5,012 nucleotides of DNA from positions 1 through 5,012 of the forward strand of contig JAFAFZ010000079.1 in NCBI GenBank assembly GCA_023423215.1. The letters run 5' to 3'. Numbering within the stretch: position 1 is the stretch's first letter; each line of letters begins with the position of its first letter. Below are positions 1-5,012 of this stretch, piece after piece. The position numbers and the translations under genes were made by a program. The notes beneath the pieces are model-generated. The model was not told the DNA's origin. It saw only the letters and a list, made by a program, of their open reading frames with translations, and ran no database searches. The stretch comes from Actinomycetes bacterium (GTDB lineage: Bacteria; Actinomycetota; Acidimicrobiia; Acidimicrobiales; Microtrichaceae).

Positions 1-375
1 GGGTGCGGGGGCCACCACTACCCGGGCGCCGCGGCCGGCTCCGCCGTGTACGACGTCAGCCACACCCACGACTGCACCAACAGCGGTGGCAACCCGCAGA
101 CCGAGCCGTGGACCTTCCAGTACGCCAACGCCTGGTCCAAGACCCAGTCCGGCACCAACGGCCCCGGCTACTTCAGCGGTCGCCCCAAGCCGCAGCTCCT
201 CCACTGGCTGCCGACGCTCCAGGCCGGCGAGTACACCGGCAAGACCCAGGCCGCCTGGACGATCGAGGGCAACGGCCAGTACGTCGTGATGGGCGGCGAG
301 TTCCCCCGGGTGAACAACACCAACCAGTACGGCCTCGCCCGCTTCGCGGTGAAGGAGATCGCACCGAACGCCCAG
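1..375 (+). other. C-terminal end of an N-terminal beta-propeller-like region
   Basis: The visible part begins GCGGHHYPG and carries a second cysteine in HTHDC (codon 73-75). It ends with a strand pattern at 280-351 (YVVMGGEF, then GLARFAV) that resembles the repeated 'YVGGxF...LARF' blades of delta-60/propeller-like regions. Such regions often precede LamG and PKD domains in actinobacterial secreted proteins. The segment EYTGKTQAAWTIEGN just before it is also typical of the closing part of those regions as I remember them. Only the tail is present, so blade number and any binding face cannot be judged. The assignment rests on remembered family pattern rather than a search. Confidence 0.5.
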
Positions 376-3300
376 GGTCCCCAGGGCATCCAGAACTCGA
401 CGCCGACCCTCGTCGGCATCTCGCCCGGCACCCTGCGCGTGTCGTGGGCCGCCGTCTGGGACCGTGACAACCAGCGCCTGACCTACGAGGTCCTGCGCGG
501 CGCGACGGTCGGCTCGTCGACCGTGGTCAAGACGCTGACGGCGGACTCCAACTGGTGGACGCTGCCCAAGATGAGCTTCACCGACACCACCTCGGCGCCG
601 GGCTCGACGCAGACCTACCGCATCCGGGTCACCGACCCGTTCGGCAACACCGTCACGAGCGCCGCCACCACCGGCACGGTGCCGGGCGGGCAGGCCTCGG
701 ACAGCCCGTACCGCCAGGCCGTCCTGGCCGACGCTCCGAGCGCCTACTGGCGACTCGGCGAGACCGCCGGGACGATCGGCTACGACCAGGTCGGCGCCGA
801 TGACCTGAGCATCGACTCGAGCGCCCAGCGCGGTGCTGCCGGCAACCTGCTCAACGACACCGATGCGGCCACCGCCTTCACCGGCAGCGGCGCCGTCCCG
901 GCGTCGACCACCGGCACCCCGGTCCCCGGTCCGCAGACCTTCTCGGTCGAGACCTGGTTCCGCACCAGCTCGAACACCGGCGGCAAGATCCTCGGCTTCG
1001 GCAACTCCCGCACGGGGAACAGCGGCAGCTACGACCGCCACCTCTACATGTCGAACAACGGCACGCTGCAGTTCGGCGTCTACGACGGCAACACCCGTGT
1101 GGCGACGAGCCAGTCCGGCCTGAACGACGGCCAGTGGCACCACGTGGTCGGCACCATGGGGGCCGACGGCCTGAAGCTGTACGTCGACGGCAAGCTCGTC
1201 GGCTCCAACGCCCAGGGCAACACGGCGCAGTTCTTCTCCGGCTACTGGCGCATCGGCGGTGACAACATCGGCGGGTGGCCGGGCCAGCCCAGCACCAGCA
1301 ACTTCTCCGGCACCATCGACGAGGTCGCCATCTACGGCGGCCAGCTCGACCTGGCGAAGGTCCGCAGCCACTTCCTCGCCTCGGGTCGTGCGGCCACCTG
1401 GCCGACGCCGCCGGCGGACAGCTACGGCGCAGCCGTGTGGCAGAACAACCCCAGCCTGTTCCTGCGCCTCGACGAGACGTCCGGGACGAACGCGGTCGAC
1501 CGTGCGAACGGCGGGACCGGCGCCAACTACTTCGAGGGCGTGACCCTGGGCCAGGCGCCCTCGCCGGCCGCGGCCTCGGGCAGCGCCGTCAGCCTGGACA
1601 GCGGTGCTGCCCGCGTCGTCTCGACGACGCCGGTCAGCAACCCGACGGTCTTCTCCGAAGAGGTCTGGTTCCGCACCACGACCAACGACGGCGGCCGCAT
1701 CATCGGCTTCGGCAACTCCCAGAACGGTCAGAGCAACAACTACGACCGTGCCGCCTACATGCTCAACAGCGGCCAGATCCGCTACGGCGTGTGGACGGGC
1801 CAGGAGTCGACCATCGTCTCGCCGCAGTCGTACAACGACGGCGTCTGGCACCACCTGGTGGTCACCCAGCAGGGCGGCGCCCAGAAGATGTACGTCGACG
1901 GCCAGCTCGTGGTCGAGGGCACCTTCGGGACGCCGCAGGACTACACCGGCTACTGGCGCCTCGGCAGCGACTCCATGTGGGGCGGTGCCAACACCCAGAA
2001 CTTCCGCGGCCAGCTCGACGAGGCGGCGATCTACCCGACGGCGCTGAGCCCCGCGGCCGTGCAGGCCCACTGGGCCGCAGCCGGCGGCGCGCTGCCCAAC
2101 GTGGCGCCGACCGCTGCGTTCACCTCGTCGGTCAACGGGCTCACGGCGACCTTCAACGCCGCCGGCTCGTCCGACTCCGACGGCACCATCGCCTCGTACG
2201 CCTGGGACTTCGGTGACAGCACCCAGGGCAGCGGCGTCTCGCCGTCGCACACCTACAGCACCCCGGGCACCAAGACCGTGACGCTGACCGTGACCGACGA
2301 CGACGGCGCGACCCACCAGGTCACCCACACCGTCACGGTGACGCAGCCGAACGTGGCCCCGACGGCGGCGTTCTCGTCCTCGTCGACCGACCTCGTGGCG
2401 TCCTTCGACGCCTCGGCGTCGACCGACCCCGACGGCACGATCGTCAGCTACTCGTGGAACTTCGGTGACTCGACCACGGGCACCGGCGTCTCGCCGACGC
2501 ACACCTACGCCACGGCCGGCACCCGGACCGTGACGCTCACGGTGACCGACGACGACGGCGCGACCCACCAGGTCAGCCAGCCCGTCACGGTGACCGCTCC
2601 GCCGCCCGCGAACGTCGCCCCGACGGCGTCGTTCACGAGCTCGACGTCGAACCTGGTCGCCTCGTTCAACGCCTCGTCCTCCGTCGACACCGACGGCACC
2701 ATCACGTCGTACGCCTGGAACTTCGGTGACACGACGACCGGGACCGGCGCCACGGTGAACCACACCTACGCCGCCGCGGGCAGCTACACGGTCACGCTCA
2801 CCGTGACCGACGACGACGGCGCGACCAACTCGACGACGTCCACGGTCACGGTGACCGCGGCGCCGCCGGCGAACGTCGCCCCGACCGCCGCCTTCACCTC
2901 GTCGGTGAACGGCCTCGTCGCCACGCTCAACGGCTCGACCTCGACCGACAGCGACGGCAACGTCGTCAACTGGAGCTGGAACTTCGGTGACACGACGACC
3001 GGGACCGGCGCGACGGTGAACCACACCTACGCCACGCCCGGCACCTACACCGTCACCCTGACGGTGACCGACGACGACGGTGCGACCGACGTCGAGACCG
3101 GCACGGTCACGGTGACCGCGCCGCCGGCGAACGTCGCCCCGACGGCCTCGTTCACCTCGTCGGTCAGCGGGCTCACCGCCTCGGTCGACGGCACCGGCTC
3201 CACCGACACCGACGGCACCGTCGTCGGGTGGGCGTGGAACTTCGGCGACGGCGGGACGGGCACCGGCCCGACCGCCTCCCACCTCTACAACGCTGCCGGC

Positions 3301-4947
3301 ACCTACACGGTGACCCTGGTGGTCACCGACGACGACGGTGCGACGCACCAGACCACGGGCACGGTCACCGTGACGGCGCCGCCGGCCGCGACGACCTTCG
3401 CCCGCGACCTGTTCGGCCGCACGCTCGCCTCCGGGTTCGGCAGCGCGGACGTCGGTGGCGCCTGGTCGGTCACCGGGGGCAACACCAGCTACTCGGTGTC
3501 TGGTGGCGTCGGCCGCATCTCGGCCGCGGCGGGCGTGAGCCGCAGGGCGACCCTCGACTCCGTCCAGCGCACGTCCAGCGACGTGTCGGCCTCGATGTCG
3601 TTCGACAAGCCGGCCACGGGCGGCGGCACGTGGGCTGCGGTCATCGGTCGTCGCATCGACGCCGCCAACGAGTACCGCGCCAAGTACAAGGTGGCCGCCA
3701 ACGGCACCGTGTCGCTGCAGATCACCCGCATGGTCGCCGGCGTCGAGACGGTCGTGCAGTCGACGAACGTCGCCGGCCTCACCGTCGGTGCCGGCGAGGT
3801 GGTCAAGGTCCGCATGCAGGTCGAGGGCACGGGCACGACCCAGCTCCGGGCCAAGATCTGGAAGTCCACCTCGGCCGAGCCGGCCACGTGGAACCTCCAG
3901 GGCACCGACAGCTCGGCGGCGCTGCAGGCGCCGGGTTCGGTGGGCCTCTGGTTCTACGTCTCGGGCTCCTCGACGCAGGTCCCGGTGGTCATGTCGGTCG
4001 ACGACCTGTCCGCCTCGACCATCGGTGGCGACACGCCGCCGCCGGCGAACGTGGCGCCGACCGCGGCGTTCACCTCGTCGGTGTCGAACCTCGCCGCCTC
4101 GTTCGACGCGGCCGCGTCGGCCGACTCGGACGGGACGATCGCCTCGTACGCCTGGAACTTCGGTGACTCCACCACGGGCACCGGCGTGGCGCCGTCGCAC
4201 ACCTACACGACGCCGGGCACCTACACCGTGACGCTGACCGTCACCGACGACGACGGTGCGACCGACGTCGAGACCGGCTCGGTCACCGTGACCGCCCCGC
4301 CGGCATCGAGCACGGTCGCTGCCGACGCCTTCGGCCGCACGCTGGTCTCCGGGTTCGGCACCGCCGATGTCGGTGGCGCCTGGACCCTGGGCGGCGGCAA
4401 CGCCAACTTCTCGGTCTCGGGTGGCGCCGGTCGCATCTCGGCGACCGCCGGTGCGAGCCGCACGGCCTCGCTGGACGCGGTGCAGCGCAGCGCCGTCGAC
4501 GTGTCGACCTCGATGTCGTTCGACAAGGCGCAGACCGGAGGCGGCACCTGGGTGGCGCTCGTGGGTCGTCGCATCAACGCCACGAACGACTACCGGGTGA
4601 AGCTGAAGCTGGCGGCGTCCGGTGCGGTCACCGCACAGCTCGTGCGCAACATCGCCGGCGTCGAGACCGTCATCTCGACCACGACCGTCCCGGGTCTGAC
4701 CTACTCGGCGGGTGACGTCGTCAAGGTCCGGCTCCAGGTCGAGGGCACCGGCACGACGCAGCTCCGGGCGAAGGTCTGGGCCGGCAACGCCGCCGAGCCC
4801 GCCTCGTGGCTGCTCCAGGGCAGCGATACCACCGCAGCGCTGCAGGCGCCGGGCGCGGTCGGCCTCTGGATGTACCTGTCCGGCACGGCGACGACCACGC
4901 CGATGGTCATGAGCGTCGACGACTTCACGGCGTCCACCCTGGGCTGA
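1..4947 (+). CDS. Large secreted multi-domain protein (propeller end, FN3-like, 2x LamG, 6x PKD, 2x module X), 5'-truncated by the window
   Basis: The frame is open from base 1 to the TGA at 4945-4947, giving 1,648 residues; numbering here counts from base 1. The GTG at 46 lies inside a domain, has no visible ribosome-binding site, and in-frame coding continues upstream of it, so it is not the start. Domain order by residue: propeller-like end 1-125, FN3-like 133-228, LamG 237-463 and 475-696, PKD1-5 700-1126, module X 1131-1342, PKD6 1350-1432, module X 1437-1648. The all-beta, Thr/Ser/Gly/Asp-rich composition with two cysteines fits an exported protein. LamG and PKD families are typically extracellular binding and spacer domains; I see no catalytic domain. 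There is no LPXTG-type motif, hydrophobic C-terminal helix or basic tail, so the mature protein is probably released or held by its own domains. Substrate is unknown. Reading frame and domain type are firm; the biological role is open. Confidence 0.97.
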   Translation, partial: GCGGHHYPGAAAGSAVYDVSHTHDCTNSGGNPQTEPWTFQYANAWSKTQSGTNGPGYFSGRPKPQLLHWLPTLQAGEYTGKTQAAWTIEGNGQYVVMGGEFPRVNNTNQYGLARFAVKEIAPNAQGPQGIQNSTPTLVGISPGTLRVSWAAVWDRDNQRLTYEVLRGATVGSSTVVKTLTADSNWWTLPKMSFTDTTSAPGSTQTYRIRVTDPFGNTVTSAATTGTVPGGQASDSPYRQAVLADAPSAYWRLGETAGTIGYDQVGADDLSIDSSAQRGAAGNLLNDTDAATAFTGSGAVPASTTGTPVPGPQTFSVETWFRTSSNTGGKILGFGNSRTGNSGSYDRHLYMSNNGTLQFGVYDGNTRVATSQSGLNDGQWHHVVGTMGADGLKLYVDGKLVGSNAQGNTAQFFSGYWRIGGDNIGGWPGQPSTSNFSGTIDEVAIYGGQLDLAKVRSHFLASGRAATWPTPPADSYGAAVWQNNPSLFLRLDETSGTNAVDRANGGTGANYFEGVTLGQAPSPAAASGSAVSLDSGAARVVSTTPVSNPTVFSEEVWFRTTTNDGGRIIGFGNSQNGQSNNYDRAAYMLNSGQIRYGVWTGQESTIVSPQSYNDGVWHHLVVTQQGGAQKMYVDGQLVVEGTFGTPQDYTGYWRLGSDSMWGGANTQNFRGQLDEAAIYPTALSPAAVQAHWAAAGGALPNVAPTAAFTSSVNGLTATFNAAGSSDSDGTIASYAWDFGDSTQGSGVSPSHTYSTPGTKTVTLTVTDDDGATHQVTHTVTVTQPNVAPTAAFSSSSTDLVASFDASASTDPDGTIVSYSWNFGDSTTGTGVSPTHTYATAGTRTVTLTVTDDDGATHQVSQPVTVTAPPPANVAPTASFTSSTSNLVASFNASSSVDTDGTITSYAWNFGDTTTGTGATVNHTYAAAGSYTVTLTVTDDDGATNSTTSTVTVTAAPPANVAPTAAFTSSVNGLVATLNGSTSTDSDGNVVNWSWNFGDTTTGTGATVNHTYATPGTYTVTLTVTDDDGATDVETGTVTVTAPPANVAPTASFTSSVSGLTASVDGTGSTDTDGTVVGWAWNFGDGGTGTGPTASHLYNAAGTYTVTLVVTDDDGATHQTTGTVTVTAPPAATTFARDLFGRTLASGFGSADVGGAWSVTGGNTSYSVSGGVGRISAAAGVSRRATLDSVQRTSSDVSASMSFDKPATGGGTWAAVIGRRIDAANEYRAKYKVAANGTVSLQITRMVAGVETVVQSTNVAGLTVGAGEVVKVRMQVEGTGTTQLRAKIWKSTSAEPATWNLQGTDSSAALQAPGSVGLWFYVSGSSTQVPVVMSVDDLSASTIGGDTPPPANVAPTAAFTSSVSNLAASFDAAASADSDGTIASYAWNFGDSTTGTGVAPSHTYTTPGTYTVTLTVTDDDGATDVETGSVTVTAPPASSTVAADAFGRTLVSGFGTADVGGAWTLGGGNANFSVSGGAGRISATAGASRTASLDAVQRSAVDVSTSMSFDKAQTGGGTWVALVGRRINATNDYRVKLKLAASGAVTAQLVRNIAGVETVISTTTVPGLTYSAGDVVKVRLQVEGTGTTQLRAKVWAGNAAEPASWLLQGSDTTAALQAPGAVGLWMYLSGTATTTPMVMSVDDFTASTLG
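397..684 (+). other. Fibronectin type III-like domain
   Basis: About 96 residues with the FN3 layout: TLRVSWAAVWDRDNQRLTYEV (core Trp followed by a Tyr strand), then VLRG, a middle SFTDTTSAPGSTQTYRIRV block (the 'Y-R-V' F-strand pattern), and a final TVTSAATTGTV strand. It sits between the propeller-like end and the first LamG domain, where it would act as a spacer. The sequence is divergent enough that another immunoglobulin-like fold is possible. Confidence 0.65.
709..1389 (+). other. LamG / concanavalin-A-like domain 1 (Laminin_G_3 type)
   Basis: About 227 residues. Signature segments are the opening YRQAVLADAPSAYWRLGE, the strand FSVETWFRT, the block GFGNSRTG...YDRHLYM, NDGQWHHVVGTM, LYVDGKLVG, SGYWRIGGD, and the closing FSGTIDEVAIYGGQLD. 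The 'WHH...YVDG...G.IDEVAIY' order is diagnostic of the Laminin_G_3 branch of concanavalin-A-like jelly rolls. These domains generally bind glycans or proteins, often with calcium. No glycosidase catalytic motif is visible. The ligand cannot be predicted. Confidence 0.9.
1423..2088 (+). other. LamG / concanavalin-A-like domain 2 (Laminin_G_3 type)
   Basis: About 222 residues, clearly a paralogue of the preceding LamG domain: YGAAVWQNNPSLFLRLDE, FSEEVWFRTTTNDGG, GFGNSQNG...YDRAAYM, NDGVWHHLVVTQ, MYVDGQLVV, TGYWRLGSD, FRGQLDEAAIYPTALS. The two share the uncommon block GFGNS-x-x-G plus YDR, which points to one subfamily duplicated in tandem. They differ in the loop after GYWR(I/L)G and in the stretch before the first core strand, so ligand preference may differ. 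A Pro-rich linker (WPTPPAD) joins them. Confidence 0.9.
2098..3378 (+). repeat. Array of five tandem PKD domains (PKD1-PKD5)
   Basis: Five repeats of 83-87 residues each begin NVAPTA(A/S)F: PKD1 2098-2349, PKD2 2350-2610, PKD3 2611-2871, PKD4 2872-3129, PKD5 3130-3378. Each has the PKD core in order: a D-x-DG loop, W-(N/D)-FGD, H-x-Y before a Gly turn, and a (T/V)VTDDDGAT strand near the end. Linkers are short and Pro/Ala-rich, varying from QP to APPPA. PKD domains are Ig-like beta-sandwiches that form extracellular stalks, and the conserved Asp clusters are plausible calcium ligands. The array holds one Lys (codon 2272) and one Arg (codon 2524) against about 35 Asp. It separates the LamG heads from module X. 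Confidence 0.95.
3391..4026 (+). other. Module X, copy 1: 212-residue domain of unassigned family
   Basis: I cannot assign this segment to a named domain family, although I recall similar segments in PKD-containing secreted proteins of actinobacteria. Landmarks in order: D-x-FGRTL-x-SGFG, ADVGGAW, SVSGG-x-GRIS, SMSFDK followed by TGGGTW, GRRI, AGVET, VKVR, QVEGTGTTQLRAK, AEPA-x-W, AALQAPG-x-VGLW, and a final SVDDL. The strand-rich pattern and the closing VDD strand suggest a concanavalin-A-like jelly roll, which is an inference. It is rich in Arg/Lys (18 by hand count), unlike the PKD domains around it. It has no cysteine and no obvious catalytic motif. Binding to wall or other polymers is possible but not shown. 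Confidence 0.75.
4048..4296 (+). repeat. PKD domain 6, between the two X modules
   Basis: It starts NVAPTAAF after the linker GDTPPPA and carries DSDGT, WNFGDS, SHTY, a Gly turn and TVTDDDGAT. It is 83 residues with no Lys or Arg. By hand count it matches PKD1 at 64 of 83 positions, PKD4 at 60 and PKD5 at 56. It is therefore not simply a copy of PKD5, although it occupies the equivalent place before a module X. Confidence 0.95.
4309..4944 (+). other. Module X, copy 2: C-terminal 212-residue domain
   Basis: It aligns without any gap to copy 1 at a constant offset of 918 bp, with about 141 of 212 residues identical by hand count. All the landmarks recur: FGRTL-x-SGFG, ADVGGAW, SVSGG-x-GRIS, SMSFDK, TGGGTW, GRRI, QVEGTGTTQLRAK, AALQAPG-x-VGLW, SVDD. 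The protein ends ASTLG right after the last strand, with no tail. Substitutions are mostly conservative (I/V, L/M, S/T, D/E, F/Y), as expected for two functional copies under the same constraint. This terminal module may be the exposed tip or the attachment end of the protein. Confidence 0.75.
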
Positions 4948-5012
4948 TCCACGGGTCGGCGACGCCCCACCAGCTGGGGGAAGTGACCAGGCCGGACTGC
5001 GTACACATGTGT
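4948..5012. other. 3' non-coding flank
   Basis: These 65 bases after the TGA hold no convincing coding start. They contain a weak hairpin (4965-4979) and an edge palindrome (5003-5012). The next gene and its direction are not visible. Confidence 0.7.
4965..4979 (+). terminator. Short hairpin after the stop codon, weak terminator candidate
   Basis: CCCCA (4965-4969) pairs with TGGGG (4975-4979) around a five-base loop, 17 bases after the TGA. The stem is GC-rich, and no T-run follows (the next bases are gaagtgacc). GC-rich actinobacteria do use terminators lacking U-tracts, but a five-pair stem is short, so this is only a candidate. Confidence 0.25.

Larger units (their letters stand above)
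3130..4944 (+). repeat. Tandem duplication of a PKD-X unit (period 918 bp)
   Basis: Unit 1 (3130-4026, PKD5 plus X1) and unit 2 (4048-4944, PKD6 plus X2) are both 897 bp and align without gaps, separated by a 21-bp linker coding GDTPPPA. DNA similarity is high at places such as 3412-3465 against 4330-4383 (49 of 54 bases the same by hand count, with shared GGG and GGT codons). This supports an internal duplication of the gene's 3' end. Confidence 0.85.

Noticed and set aside
46..48. GTG as the translation start of the large gene
   Set aside because: The frame is open through base 1, the upstream residues (GCGGHHYPG) continue the same domain, and there is no ribosome-binding site before it.
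1275..2216. Long + strand frame overlapping the LamG region
   Set aside because: Its translation is Arg/Pro/Gly-rich low-complexity sequence, as expected from a shifted frame of GC-rich DNA. The in-frame LamG domains are unmistakable.
2098..3378. CRISPR-like or non-coding tandem repeat array
   Set aside because: The period of about 252-261 bp is always a multiple of three and encodes PKD domains with diverged spacing; there are no short direct repeats with unique spacers.
3489..3905. Antisense open frame of 138 codons
   Set aside because: It lies wholly inside the gene and arises from codon bias. The X2 region carries a similar antisense frame because the DNA is duplicated, which is not independent evidence.
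3228..4166. Long + strand frame over PKD5, X1 and PKD6
   Set aside because: It is an Arg/His/Gly-rich shadow with no domain pattern, lying fully inside the real frame.
3391..4944. Transposon or insertion-sequence origin for the duplicated unit
   Set aside because: There are no terminal inverted repeats, no transposase and no target-site duplication; an in-frame domain duplication explains it.
4701..5006. Antisense frame beginning in the 3' flank and running into the gene end
   Set aside because: Most of it is antisense to module X2, it has no ribosome-binding site that I can see and no recognisable product, and a 3' overlap of about 240 bp would be unusual.

Overview
The window is almost entirely one gene. 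A single + strand reading frame is open from the first base and closes with TGA at 4945-4947, so the visible part (1,648 codons) is the 3' portion of a longer gene whose start, signal peptide and promoter lie upstream. Base composition is very GC-rich, third codon positions are nearly all G or C, and the domain style (propeller end, LamG pair, PKD array, Thr/Ser/Gly/Asp-rich) is that of large secreted proteins of high-GC Actinomycetota, Nocardioides-like in flavour. The phylum is an inference from composition and architecture; the genus is only a guess.

Layout of the protein: (1) the end of an N-terminal beta-propeller-like region, about 1-375, holding the only two cysteines; (2) a fibronectin-III-like beta-sandwich, about 397-684; (3) two tandem LamG/concanavalin-A-like domains, 709-1389 and 1423-2088; (4) five consecutive PKD domains, 2098-3378; (5) a 212-residue module that I cannot assign to a named family, here called module X, 3391-4026; (6) a sixth PKD domain, 4048-4296; (7) a second copy of module X, 4309-4944, which ends exactly at the stop codon. 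PKD5-X1 and PKD6-X2 form a gapless tandem repeat with a 918-bp period.

The likely picture is an exported, multi-domain extracellular protein. Binding-type heads (LamG, and possibly X) are spaced by an unusually acidic PKD stalk that probably binds calcium. No catalytic domain and no C-terminal sorting signal or membrane anchor is visible. Substrate and partner cannot be read from the sequence.

The last 65 bases (4948-5012) are non-coding. They hold a short hairpin that is a poor terminator candidate and, at the window edge, a perfect 10-bp palindrome. No RNA gene, CRISPR array, mobile element or second gene is supported. The most interesting content is module X and the mosaic repeat history of the PKD/X region.
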